A stretch of 64,000 bases of DNA from JADMJV01 sp964649085. Its GTDB lineage: Bacteria; Vulcanimicrobiota; Xenobia; Xenobiales; JADMJV01. Shown here one piece after another: positions 41,613 to 51,037 of the stretch. The notes under the pieces were generated by a model, which made no database searches, was not told the DNA's origin, and saw nothing but the letters and a program-made list of their open reading frames with translations. The stretch lies in NCBI GenBank assembly GCA_964649085.1, contig CAZYPN010000010.1, positions 104,377 through 168,376 of the forward strand. The letters run 5' to 3'. Each line of letters starts with the position of its first letter. Position 1 is the first letter of the stretch. Both the position numbers and the translations under genes were made by a program.

Positions 41613-44600
41613 ATGGTCTTACACACCCGCTGGACCTCTTCCAGGCTGACCGTTCCCTGAGCGACTTTCTCCAACCCGTCGTGGTAGAGGGTGCGGAAAC
41701 CCTCGGCCTGGACCGTCTCGCGAATTTCTTCTTCGAGCGCCTTGCGATTGATCAAGGCCCTTACGGCCGGGGTGACTTCCATGAGTTCATAAAGGCCCAT
41801 TCGACCTCGGTAGCCGGTGCCGTGACAACGCTTGCAACCCCTGCCGCTGAACATACGGGGCGGGATCTGCATGCCTTCCTTCTGGAAGATCTCGTGGAGT
41901 TCCGAAGTGACCTCGACTTCCTCGCGACATTCGCCACAGATTTTTCGGGCCAGCCGCTGGGCCAGCCCACCCAGCAGGGTGGAGCCGATCAGAAAGGGCT
42001 CTACCGACATGTCCATGAGGCGATTGACGATGCCCACCGAATCGTTGGTGTGGATGGTCGACAACAGCAAGTGGCCGGTAAGCGCCGCCTGGACGGCAAT
42101 GGCAGCCGTTTCCGTGTCGCGAATTTCTCCCACCAGAATTACATCGGGGTCCTGACGCAAGAACTCGCGAAGGACCTTGGCAAAGGTCACCTTTTTCTCT
42201 TCCTCGCGAGGCGCCGTGTTGGTTTGCACCTGGCAAATGCCCGGCATCTGATACTCGATAGGGTCTTCTACCGTGAGCAACTTTCGATCGGGGCGCTGGA
42301 TCTGCTTCAGCGAGGCATACAGGGTGGTACTTTTTCCGGACCCGGTGGGTCCGCACACCAAAATCATGCCATAGGGCTGAGAAAGTGCTCGAGAATAGGC
42401 CTCCAGGGTGGCGGGCTGAAAGCCCAGGTCGGACAGCGTCAGGTTGAACGCACCCTTTTTCAAAATGCGCATCACAATGCTCTCACCGGCCGGCACGGGC
42501 ACCACCGAGACGCGCAGGTCGAACTCCTGACCTCCGATTTTCAGCGAGATCCTGCCACCCTGGGTGATGCGCTCCTGGGCGATGTCCATATTGGCCATCA
42601 CTTTCAGGCGCTTGACCATGGCGGAAGCCTCGTGGGTTCCGAAGCGCTCGATGTGATGCAGCTGGCCGTCAATTCGGTAGCGCAGATCGAGTCCGTTGGT
42701 ATAGGTCTCCATGTGGATATCGCTGGCGCCAACCGAAATCGCTTCTTTGATCAGTCGGTCAACAGCCGCGATGATCGGGCTGGTGATCTCGTCCATTCCG
42801 TAGGCCACGTCGGCCATAGGATTGGCCACCTGCAGTTCTTCGGTTTCGAAAGACTTGCGTTCGAGCCATTCGTCCCAGGGCGTGGGAGCCTCGTGTTGAC
42901 CGCGCTTATAGAGATACTCCATGGCCAGATCGATCTGGCCGGGCCGGGCCCGCGTGAACTTGGGCCGATACTTGCCCTGAGTCGCCAGGCTGACGTGGTC
43001 GTAGATGTGGACCTCGGTGGGATCCTTACAGGCCACCCACAGCTGATTCTCCTCGTCGATATGATAGGCCACGCCCTGAATGGATCGCACGACCGTCTCG
43101 GGCAAAACGTTAGCCATCTCCAAGGTGAGCACGATCTGGGTAAGGTCGACCTCCTCGCCGCTCATCAGATCGGAGTGAAACTCGACGATCTCGTCACTCG
43201 GCGCAAACTCGACCGACGGTGGGGTCTTCTTCTTGCCCAGCAAGAAGTTCCAAACGTTGAACTTGTCCAGGAGCTTCTTGGCAGCCGGCCGGGGCGCTGC
43301 CGGAGCAGCCTCAGGCCGGGGCTGGGCAGCCGCCACGGGCGCCGCATCCTTCTGGCCCGGGACGGAGGTGGGCTCTGCGGGAACGGGGGGCACCTGAGGG
43401 TCCACCCAGGCCACCTCGAGCTGGTCGCTTTCCTCGTGGAGGGCTTCGCGAACCTCGGCCACCGAGGTGAAGCGACGCTCGGCCTCGGAGGCCATGAGCT
43501 TCTCGATCACCAGCAGTAACGTGGGCTCTAGATCGGGGCGGAGCTGACTGAGCGGCTGCTCCGATTGGGCCCCCATCATTCGCTCTACGGCCCGGGGAGG
43601 CTGACTGCCGGTGGCCAACCTCCAGAGGATGGCCCCTACCGAATAGAGATCGTGATGGGCCTGGCTGGGTTCGCCCAGCAGCTGTTCGGGGGCCGCATAA
43701 TAGGGGTTCCCCTGACTGCGAAAGGCGGTTTGACGTCCGTCGGGTGCCGGGGCCGCCGAATCGACCATACGAGCCAGTCCGAATTCGGCCAGCTTCAACA
43801 CGCCGTGTGGGGTCACCAGCAGGCTATCCGGGCGCAAATCTCGATGGATGAGGGGAGGGTCCTGCCCGTGTAAGAACTCCAACACATCGAGAAACTGGTC
43901 GAGGTAGCGTCGCAACATCTCGCCGGCCAGGCCTTCCGGATGCTCTTTGGAGACTTCCTCGAGCAATTTGCCCTCGAACTCTTCGAGCACCAGATACACC
44001 ACCCCGCGGTCTTCCACGATTTCCTGGACTCGGGGAAGGTTGCGATGCTGGAGCCGAGACAGATAGCGGCCCTCTCGCAACATCTGGGTGCGCGCATCAC
44101 GGTCGGCGGTGTCGGCCTCCAGGCGACGTAGCACCACCGGCAACTGGTGAGCCCGGTCGAGCCCGTAGAGCAGCGTGGAAAAGCGGCACGTCATCAGGGG
44201 CTCGAGAATGGCAAAACGGCCGGCGACCAGCCCCTGCCCCACCAGCGACTTTCCGGCCGGCCGATAGTCTTTCACTTCGGCGATGACGGGCGGTGGAGGC
44301 GTGGCTCGAAATTGAGGCAAACGCTCTACGGCCAGCTCGGAAAACTCGAGGATGCGGGTGATTTCCTCGGGACTGAACTCTTCCTCCGCCGTAGGCCGAT
44401 CGGCGTAGGCGATCATCGCCGTTCGCCCTTCCTTCACCAGCGGGCAACACAGGGCGTAACGACCATCCACCTGACCCACCTGCAAGGAAGCCATCTGCAC
44501 GGTGTTGCGCAACAGCTCCAGGCTGACTTCCTCGCCCGTCCACACTCGATGCGCGTCTAGCTTTCGGGAAGCCAGCACCTGGTATTCGTGGTTACCCTGA

Positions 44601-44797
44601 TCGTCGTAGAGTATCAACACCCGGTCGGCCGAGAACTCGACAGCCAGGAGCGACACCATTCGGGTGGCGATCTCCTCGACGCTCACCCCTTCGGGCAGGT
44701 CCCATTGCACGCGCTCAGCCCCCTCAAGGTGGAATAGCCCTGGTCCTTCCGGCAGAGCCAGGATTTCCCTTTGCAAAGCCAAAGATGCTTGTCCCAT
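41609..44797 (-). CDS. GAF-like / pseudokinase / GspE-PilB ATPase fusion protein
   Basis: 1,062 residues from the ATG at 44797. Residues 35-165 resemble a GAF-type sensor, and 195-460 form a Ser/Thr kinase-like fold (LIHRDLRPDSLLV, APE at 369-371). Residues 470-510 are a Pro/Ala linker, 540-635 a T2SSE N-domain and 670-1062 the secretion ATPase. The ATPase part has Walker A GPTGSGKST (816-824), TVEDPIEYQ, VILVGEIRD and a zinc tetra-Cys (CGEC, CKRC). The kinase part has Arg for the VAIK Lys (VVLRRLE), Ser for the metal-binding Asn and EFG for DFG, so it is probably a pseudokinase. No ribosome site precedes the start. Confidence 0.9.
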   Translation of the reverse strand: MGQASLALQREILALPEGPGLFHLEGAERVQWDLPEGVSVEEIATRMVSLLAVEFSADRVLILYDDQGNHEYQVLASRKLDAHRVWTGEEVSLELLRNTVQMASLQVGQVDGRYALCCPLVKEGRTAMIAYADRPTAEEEFSPEEITRILEFSELAVERLPQFRATPPPPVIAEVKDYRPAGKSLVGQGLVAGRFAILEPLMTCRFSTLLYGLDRAHQLPVVLRRLEADTADRDARTQMLREGRYLSRLQHRNLPRVQEIVEDRGVVYLVLEEFEGKLLEEVSKEHPEGLAGEMLRRYLDQFLDVLEFLHGQDPPLIHRDLRPDSLLVTPHGVLKLAEFGLARMVDSAAPAPDGRQTAFRSQGNPYYAAPEQLLGEPSQAHHDLYSVGAILWRLATGSQPPRAVERMMGAQSEQPLSQLRPDLEPTLLLVIEKLMASEAERRFTSVAEVREALHEESDQLEVAWVDPQVPPVPAEPTSVPGQKDAAPVAAAQPRPEAAPAAPRPAAKKLLDKFNVWNFLLGKKKTPPSVEFAPSDEIVEFHSDLMSGEEVDLTQIVLTLEMANVLPETVVRSIQGVAYHIDEENQLWVACKDPTEVHIYDHVSLATQGKYRPKFTRARPGQIDLAMEYLYKRGQHEAPTPWDEWLERKSFETEELQVANPMADVAYGMDEITSPIIAAVDRLIKEAISVGASDIHMETYTNGLDLRYRIDGQLHHIERFGTHEASAMVKRLKVMANMDIAQERITQGGRISLKIGGQEFDLRVSVVPVPAGESIVMRILKKGAFNLTLSDLGFQPATLEAYSRALSQPYGMILVCGPTGSGKSTTLYASLKQIQRPDRKLLTVEDPIEYQMPGICQVQTNTAPREEEKKVTFAKVLREFLRQDPDVILVGEIRDTETAAIAVQAALTGHLLLSTIHTNDSVGIVNRLMDMSVEPFLIGSTLLGGLAQRLARKICGECREEVEVTSELHEIFQKEGMQIPPRMFSGRGCKRCHGTGYRGRMGLYELMEVTPAVRALINRKALEEEIRETVQAEGFRTLYHDGLEKVAQGTVSLEEVQRVCKTI

Positions 44798-45680
44798 GAG
44801 CGCACAAATACTCGACGGAAGGGCGGTGGCCCAAAGCACCCGCGCCTCTATTCTGGAACGAGCCCAACGGTTGCAGGGCCAGCCCGGCCTGGCCACGGTG
44901 CTGGTGGGCGACGACCCGGCCAGCCACAGTTATATCCGCAGCAAGCTCAGGCTTTGCGCGGAACTCGGGTTCGCATCTTTTCACCATGCTTTTCCCAGCG
45001 ACACCCCCCAGTCTCAGGTCGAGACGCTACTCGAAACCCTGGCCCAGGACGAGCGGGTCCACGGAATCCTGGTGCAACTGCCTTTACCTCCGGGATGGGA
45101 CGAAGCGGCGGTGCTCGGTCGCATTCCCATTCACAAAGATGTCGACGGGTTCCATCCGGTTCATCTCGGACACCTGGCCATGAAAGGTCGAGTGCCAGAG
45201 TTTGTGGCCTGCACTCCGGCGGGCTGCATGCGCTTGTTGCAGCACTACCAGATTCCGCTTTCCGGGCAACACGCTGTGGTGGTCGGCCGCAGCAATATTG
45301 TGGGCATGCCCATGGCCCTGCTGCTCAACCAGGCCGACTGCACCGTTACCCTGACGCATTCGCGCACCCGCAACCTGGAGCGTCATCTCGGCCAGGCCGA
45401 CCTCGTCGTGGCGGCAGTGGGGCGCCCAGAGGGACTGCGTGGAGAACACCTCAAGCCCGGTTGCTGCGTCATCGACGTGGGCATCAATCGCACCGCCTCG
45501 GGGTTGGTGGGTGATGTGCATTTTTCTTCGGCTCGCGAGGTAGCCGGTTGGATCACGCCCGTGCCCGGCGGGGTAGGCCCCATGACGCTGATCATGCTGA
45601 TGGAGAATACTTTGAAAGCCGCTGAAAAAATTTTGCCGAAGCGGGAACTCGACCTGGGGCTCCCCGGTTTGCTTTCTTGA
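44796..45680 (+). CDS. folD: Methylenetetrahydrofolate dehydrogenase/cyclohydrolase FolD
   Basis: Bifunctional one-carbon enzyme interconverting 5,10-methylene- and 10-formyl-THF. The 294 residues start MSAQILDGRAVAQ and include the catalytic YIRSKLRLCAELGF, PLPPGWDEAAV, the NADP motif VVVGRSNIVGMPMALLL and the C-terminal PVPGGVGPMTLIMLMENT. The ATG shares CATG with the divergent ATPase fusion gene, giving a 2-bp head-to-head overlap without an evident ribosome site. Confidence 0.97.
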   Translation: MSAQILDGRAVAQSTRASILERAQRLQGQPGLATVLVGDDPASHSYIRSKLRLCAELGFASFHHAFPSDTPQSQVETLLETLAQDERVHGILVQLPLPPGWDEAAVLGRIPIHKDVDGFHPVHLGHLAMKGRVPEFVACTPAGCMRLLQHYQIPLSGQHAVVVGRSNIVGMPMALLLNQADCTVTLTHSRTRNLERHLGQADLVVAAVGRPEGLRGEHLKPGCCVIDVGINRTASGLVGDVHFSSAREVAGWITPVPGGVGPMTLIMLMENTLKAAEKILPKRELDLGLPGLLS

Positions 45681-45712
45681 CCGAAAGGTCGACACCAAAC
45701 CCTACCCCTTAT

Positions 45713-45752
45713 GCCGCTGAGGTAGACCTCCCACCTCGGCGGCCTTTTTCTT
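45713..45752 (+). terminator. Intrinsic terminator after folD
   Basis: An 11-bp stem GCCGCTGAGGT / ACCTCGGCGGC (one G-T pair) with 9-nt loop is followed by CCTTTTTCTTTT. It lies 32 bp after the folD stop. The convergent YdcF-like gene stops at 45758, just downstream. Confidence 0.88.
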
Positions 45753-45757
45753 TTCTT

Positions 45758-46507
45758 TCAACGATAGCGCAGGCGATAGAAGACATTACCTAACCACTCC
45801 TCCAGCACCCTCGTGCTGCAGGCCAGACCAGGACGGGTGGGCAGCAACTCGATCAGCCCTCGGTCGAGTGGCGTGGGCAGATCGCAACCATAGGGAGCCG
45901 GCACAACCTCCAGGTCGGTGTGCTGGAAGCAATAGAGCGAGCGCCGCATGTGCCAGCGATCGGTGACCAGCAAAATGCGCCGCCATCCACGGGGCTGTAG
46001 ACAGGCCTGGGACTTCTGGGCATTCTCCCAGGTATTGTGCGACTCGCCCTCTACCTCGAGAAACCCGGGGGCGACACCCATCTGAAGGGCGGCCAGGCGC
46101 ATGTGGTCGGCCATGGCGTGTCCCTCCCAACCGCCGCCGGAGAACACAATGGGCAGACCCGTGCAACGATGAAGAAAGACCGCGTAGTAAGTGCGGTCGA
46201 GACCCTCGGAAGAGAGCCCCCCGAAGCCCAACTCGGGCTGAAAATCGTTCCCCCCTGCCCCCAGGCACACGATCACCTGCGCACCGGCCCGCCGAGCCTC
46301 GTCGGGGGTTAATGGGGGGGCAGCATCCAGGCCCTTCAGCAGAGCCTGAGAGACGGGACTGATGCTGAGGCCATAGAGCAGAATCAGGTTCAGGGCCAGA
46401 AGCCGCTGAGCCCATCGCGGTCGTCGTGGCACGAGCCACCAGGCCAGCACCAACAGCCATAGGAAACACCCGGGCGGAAGCAGCAACCAGCGCAGCAAGC
46501 GGGTCAT
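45758..46507 (-). CDS. YdcF/DUF218-family membrane protein
   Basis: 249 residues with one or two N-terminal membrane helices and a DUF218 domain: VIVCLGAGG, GGGWEGHAMADHM, the GESHNTWENAQKSQACL stretch and the HMRRSLYCFQ motif, as in YdcF/SanA/ElyC. The family is linked to vancomycin tolerance and envelope polysaccharide control in enterobacteria. The reaction is unknown. It overlaps the end of the large membrane protein gene by 4 bp. Confidence 0.85.
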   Translation of the reverse strand: MTRLLRWLLLPPGCFLWLLVLAWWLVPRRPRWAQRLLALNLILLYGLSISPVSQALLKGLDAAPPLTPDEARRAGAQVIVCLGAGGNDFQPELGFGGLSSEGLDRTYYAVFLHRCTGLPIVFSGGGWEGHAMADHMRLAALQMGVAPGFLEVEGESHNTWENAQKSQACLQPRGWRRILLVTDRWHMRRSLYCFQHTDLEVVPAPYGCDLPTPLDRGLIELLPTRPGLACSTRVLEEWLGNVFYRLRYR

Positions 46508-48750
46508 GGAGAGGTGTTCGGGTCTTTGCCTTCGCTCAGTCGTTGGGCTTTCTCGAGCAAAACTCGCATCTCGGGATCGCTGGTCTTCTTACCGGCTTGC
46601 TTGAGCTGCACCAGTTGTTGCTTGTAGAGTTCCATGAGCAGGTTGACATTGACGAACATGCCCAGCCGGTAGCAATTCTCTTGAGCTCGGGTGGCCCGTT
46701 CAAAGTCTTTGGCCTGAATGGCCAGCAAACACTCTTTGTAGGCCTCGAGATTCTGCACCAGGCGCTTCTCCTCGGGCGTGGTGTTGAACTTGCGCGTCAT
46801 CACGTCCAGCACTTTCCAGGCCAGTTCAAAGGCGTTGGCCTCGATGGCGAAACGATAGATCTGCATGGCCTTCTGGGCGTTGCGCAGAGTCTCGAAGCGC
46901 TCGGGCATAAAATCGACGGCGTCAGGGGGATAGGTGAAGCCGCGCTTGACGAAGATCACGTAGGCGGTGCCGCACCAGGCCGGCACCCAGTTCTTGGAGT
47001 CAAACAGGAAGCTGCGCCACAGCTTATCGTTTTTCAGAGAGACGATGCTGACCTCGGGCGTCTTGCCAAAGCGTTCCAGGAAGTTGAGCCCGATCTGTCC
47101 GCGCTCGTACTGGATGTAGTCGGCCCAGAATTTGCGATAAGGGAAAGAGCGGGGGTCGATCATCACCTTGGTCTTGGGATAAAGCATCCACAGCAGATAA
47201 CCGCCCGAGTCGTAGTCGTTGACGATACGATCGAGGTCGGGATGATACTTCTTGAGGAACTCCACCTCGTCGACGGGATTCCAGTAGGTGATACCAAAAC
47301 CGCACCAACTCGACGAGTAAGGCAGAAAGACCGATTCGTAGCAGGCCCTCGAAGAGAGAAATAGCGTAGCCACCAGAGCCAGGGTGGTGAGCCACCCCCT
47401 GGGCTCTAAGGCCGACAGCCCCCGGCGCGGCGGATCAGATTCGCTTTGCTGAGCCTTGAGCCGTATCCAGACATACATGGTGAGCAGGGCGGCCTGAAGC
47501 GCAAAGCCGATGGCCGCCAATACCTTGACCGACTGTTCGGGGCTGGCCTTGAGCCATTGCGCCAACTGGTCGAGTGAGCCGTAATAAAACCTCACGGCCA
47601 GCAGATGGGCGCCGACGAAGAAGAAGTCGGTCAGCGAGTCGGGTTCGGCTTTTCCCTGGTGAGAACGTTGTTGCAGCACATACAACTGATACAGCGTTGA
47701 ACAGAGAAAGAACGCTGGCCAGTAAAAGGTCGTTCTCAGATACACGGTGTACAGGGCGGCCAGCAAGCCATTCAGGGCCAGATACGACCAGTCGAAGCGC
47801 TCGCCCGGCTTGCCGCTTACCGCCCCCCAGAGCACCACGGCCAGCATGACCAGCACACCCATCACCAGGTATTCATGGAAGTGAAAAGCGGTCGCCCGCC
47901 AGATCGACATGTGAGCTGCCAGACTGGCATAGGCAGCCTTGTCTCCGCTGCTCTGGCGGGCGAAGACCACGCCCAGCCCCTCCTGAACCAACTGAGCGAC
48001 CAGGTGAATATGATAGGGGGTGATGAAGGCCGCGCCCAGGCAACCCAGCATTCCCAGCACAAAAGGCCGGCGTGCCGCAGGCGGCAGAGCCAGGCCGGGC
48101 GACACCGCCCAGTTGAGCAACTCGCCCAGCGTGTAGGCACCCAGGGCGATCAGCCCAAAGAAAAACACCCCGTGGCTGTTGGCCCACAGCACCATCGTGA
48201 CCACCAGTCCGATCAGGTAGCCACGATAAGGGCGGCCGTTCAGCACCGCCAGACGAAAGGCGAACAGCAGCCAGGCCGTGGAGGCCATAAACAGCAGCGA
48301 AAAGAGTTCGGGCTTGAGGATACTGCCAACGTAGGAAGCCAGTGCATACCAGCTGAGAAACAACCAGGTTTCGGCCCGACGATGCCAACCGACGCGACGG
48401 GCCATATCCAGCATCAACCCCAGGGACAGCAACACCACCAGATAGCGGAAAGCAAAAAGCAACGGTAATCCACCCAGTGAGTGCATCAGATAAAGGACGA
48501 TCTCGGCCAGCCAGCTGCAGTAGATGAATGGGTTGTCGGCAGGCGTCCAGCTGTAAATCGTATGATCGGGCACCAGCGTTCGGTTGGCCAGCAAATATTT
48601 GCCGTAGGCCATCTGCCAGAACAGGTCGCCGTCGCCCACCGGTTCGGCGAATCGGATGGCGACCAGCAACAGCAAAGCCACCATCTGAAGCAGCAAGATC
48701 CAGGCCGATGGCAAGGCCGGACGTTGGGCGGGCGTATCGTCGGCAGACAT
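46504..48750 (-). CDS. Polytopic membrane protein of GT-C-like layout with helical C-domain
   Basis: 748 residues with about 11 membrane helices in residues 15-470 and a soluble helical C-terminus (about 540-748). Early residues VGDGDLFWQMAYGKYLL followed by VPDHTIYSWT resemble the first-loop Asp motif of GT-C (Dol-P/Und-P-sugar) transferases. The active Asp is therefore plausible, but the donor and acceptor are unknown. The C-terminal part may form TPR-like helices (AKDFERATRAQENCYRL). It is operonic with the YdcF-like gene, hinting at cell-surface glycan synthesis. Confidence 0.7.
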   Translation of the reverse strand: MSADDTPAQRPALPSAWILLLQMVALLLLVAIRFAEPVGDGDLFWQMAYGKYLLANRTLVPDHTIYSWTPADNPFIYCSWLAEIVLYLMHSLGGLPLLFAFRYLVVLLSLGLMLDMARRVGWHRRAETWLFLSWYALASYVGSILKPELFSLLFMASTAWLLFAFRLAVLNGRPYRGYLIGLVVTMVLWANSHGVFFFGLIALGAYTLGELLNWAVSPGLALPPAARRPFVLGMLGCLGAAFITPYHIHLVAQLVQEGLGVVFARQSSGDKAAYASLAAHMSIWRATAFHFHEYLVMGVLVMLAVVLWGAVSGKPGERFDWSYLALNGLLAALYTVYLRTTFYWPAFFLCSTLYQLYVLQQRSHQGKAEPDSLTDFFFVGAHLLAVRFYYGSLDQLAQWLKASPEQSVKVLAAIGFALQAALLTMYVWIRLKAQQSESDPPRRGLSALEPRGWLTTLALVATLFLSSRACYESVFLPYSSSWCGFGITYWNPVDEVEFLKKYHPDLDRIVNDYDSGGYLLWMLYPKTKVMIDPRSFPYRKFWADYIQYERGQIGLNFLERFGKTPEVSIVSLKNDKLWRSFLFDSKNWVPAWCGTAYVIFVKRGFTYPPDAVDFMPERFETLRNAQKAMQIYRFAIEANAFELAWKVLDVMTRKFNTTPEEKRLVQNLEAYKECLLAIQAKDFERATRAQENCYRLGMFVNVNLLMELYKQQLVQLKQAGKKTSDPEMRVLLEKAQRLSEGKDPNTSP

Positions 48751-48823
48751 CGCACGCTGTATTAAGGGCTCGGCCGATTTCCCCTACAAGGGTTTTCGGC
48801 CCCGGTCAAACATGTAGTTCGCG

Positions 48824-51037
48824 ATGAAAGGTTTCCAGCACGTCCTTCGCTGCCTTGCTCTGGTAGGCATCACAGCCCTGGCCAGCCCCTCGGAGCCGGT
48901 GTATCCTTACGCTCCGTCGCTCAAGCTGGTGGACTTCACCAGCTGGATCCGCCAGCAGGGCCAGTTCGACCGGGGCTTCTTGAAATCCACCGCGCGAGGC
49001 TTCGTTTGGCCCGACGGCACCCGGGCCCGATTCTGGGGCGTGAACATCGCCAACCGCAACCTCTGGATAGAGCGTTCTGAGATCGACCAGGCGGTTCAGG
49101 TTCTGGCCGCCTCGGGCGTCAATCTGGTTCGCTTTGAAGCGCTGGACTCCAAGGGAGCGCTGTTGGACATCCCCGATCAGCCCGGAACCCGAAAGCTCAA
49201 CCCGGACCGCCTCGACACCCTGCACTACTGGATCATGCGATTGCGAGAAAAGGGGATCTACTACTATCTGGACCTGATCGACTTTCGCGAATTCCGATCC
49301 GAAGACGGAGTGCAGCAGGCCGAGCAGCTCCCCCGAGCGGGTCGCCCTTATGCGGTGTTCGACCCCCGATTGATCGAACTTCAAAAAGAATATGCTCGTC
49401 AGCTGCTCACCACGGTGAACCCCTACACACGGTTGGCCCCAACCGAGGACCCGGCCCTGGTGCTGCTGGAGATCTGCAATGAAAGCGGATTCTGGCTCTA
49501 TCCAGACAAAACGGATAACCTGATCGAACCCTATCGCAGCCAACTGCAAACCCGCTGGAACCAATGGTTAGCCCGGCGCTATCCTGCCCGGGAGCAACTG
49601 GCCCGCGCCTGGGGTGCCTCTCTGACCCGGGGCGAAGATCCTCGCTCTGGAACCGTGCGCCTGCCCAGACTCAAGACCCCGGACAAGGGTCGACGTCAGC
49701 GCGACGGCGTCGAGTTTCTCCACGAAGTGGAGCGCGCCTACTTCGCAACCATGCGCAACTGGCTCCGCCAGCTCGGGGTGAAAATTCCCATCACCGCGGT
49801 GGTCAGCAGCGACGTGCCGGTGGAACTGGCGGCGGTGGCGGCCGAACTGGATTTTCTCTCGGAAAACCACTACGCCGATCACCCGATGTTCGGCAGCGCC
49901 GAATGGGTAGGCAAGTTCTTCTACAACAACAAACATTCGCTGCGCGACGACTCGCGCTTTGCCTTCGCCCCATTTACCGCTCAGTTGCGCTGGGACTCCA
50001 AGCCGGTGGTCATTCGCGAGTGGGCCAGCGTCTGGCCCAACAAGTATCGTGCCAGCAGCATTCCCGAAGCGGCCGCCTATGCTCGGCTTCAGGATTTCGA
50101 CGCCATGATTTTGTTCGGCTATAAAACCGGTAGCGTCCGCGACCGCCTCGTCGAGTTCGGATATCAAGTCGACCCCACCGTATGGGACCTGTTCGCCCTG
50201 GGTGGGATGCTTTTTTTGCGTGGCGATGTGGCCACCCCCCGCCAGGCTGCACTGCTGGAATATCCCGACGACAAGCTCTTTCAGGGCCAGGCCGGCGATA
50301 CCGACCTGGTGCGGCTGGCACTGAGCCTTCGGCTGGCTTCCACCCGCGCTGGCGGCAAGGCTCCTGGCGGCGACGTTACGGTTTTCAATCTGGCCAAAGG
50401 ATCCGCCAAAGCCTCCGACTGGCTGGAAAAACTCCAGATCGCCCCGGGGGTCAAGGCCCTGGCAGGTAAGCGCTATACCTCGGCCACCTCAGAGATCGTA
50501 CGCGATAGCTCGCGGGGACTGATGACCGTGAATACCCCCCGCACGCTGTGCATCGCGGGAGAACTCGGCGCCGGCCCGATTCGTCTGGGTCCGATCGAGT
50601 TCTCGAGTCGCACCCCGGTGGGAGCACTGATGATCCAGAGCCTGGATGGCGAAGAACTCACCAGAAGCCGGCGCTGGGTGGCCAAAATGGTCAGCGTGGC
50701 CGAGAATACGGGCCAGCGATTAGTGCCTGCCCCTCAGGGCCCCGCCAGCTTTGTATTGGACGAACCGGGCACGGGACCCGTCCTCACCTTTGCCGCCAGC
50801 GACCCTCGAGGCAGCGTCATTCGACTCTGGAACGGAAAAGAACTGAGCGTCGGACAGCGCAACGGCACCTGGGAGTGCCTCGTGGAAGACGACCAGCCGC
50901 GCTTCTGGAGCGACCTGCAAGGCGCCCGCCTGACCTATGCCGGCAAAGCCGTCGCCGCCGGTCCCTCCGAGCCATCCCCGTTCTTGCAGGTGCCGGTCAG
51001 TGTGGAAACCCATAACTTTCCGCCTACTTTCCCCTGA
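48824..51037 (+). CDS. Secreted glycoside hydrolase, clan GH-A (GH5-like)
   Basis: 737 residues with a signal peptide (MKGFQHVLRCLALVGITALA). The TIM-barrel shows FWGVNIANRNLW, the acid/base Glu in LVLLEICNESGFW and the nucleophile Glu in KPVVIREWASVW. A C-terminal beta-rich domain extends to the end. This fits a beta-glycosidase of the GH5/GH-A type. The sugar bond is not determined. It diverges from the GT-C-like gene by 73 bp and overlaps the convergent PilZ-like gene by 14 bp. Confidence 0.82.
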   Translation: MKGFQHVLRCLALVGITALASPSEPVYPYAPSLKLVDFTSWIRQQGQFDRGFLKSTARGFVWPDGTRARFWGVNIANRNLWIERSEIDQAVQVLAASGVNLVRFEALDSKGALLDIPDQPGTRKLNPDRLDTLHYWIMRLREKGIYYYLDLIDFREFRSEDGVQQAEQLPRAGRPYAVFDPRLIELQKEYARQLLTTVNPYTRLAPTEDPALVLLEICNESGFWLYPDKTDNLIEPYRSQLQTRWNQWLARRYPAREQLARAWGASLTRGEDPRSGTVRLPRLKTPDKGRRQRDGVEFLHEVERAYFATMRNWLRQLGVKIPITAVVSSDVPVELAAVAAELDFLSENHYADHPMFGSAEWVGKFFYNNKHSLRDDSRFAFAPFTAQLRWDSKPVVIREWASVWPNKYRASSIPEAAAYARLQDFDAMILFGYKTGSVRDRLVEFGYQVDPTVWDLFALGGMLFLRGDVATPRQAALLEYPDDKLFQGQAGDTDLVRLALSLRLASTRAGGKAPGGDVTVFNLAKGSAKASDWLEKLQIAPGVKALAGKRYTSATSEIVRDSSRGLMTVNTPRTLCIAGELGAGPIRLGPIEFSSRTPVGALMIQSLDGEELTRSRRWVAKMVSVAENTGQRLVPAPQGPASFVLDEPGTGPVLTFAASDPRGSVIRLWNGKELSVGQRNGTWECLVEDDQPRFWSDLQGARLTYAGKAVAAGPSEPSPFLQVPVSVETHNFPPTFP

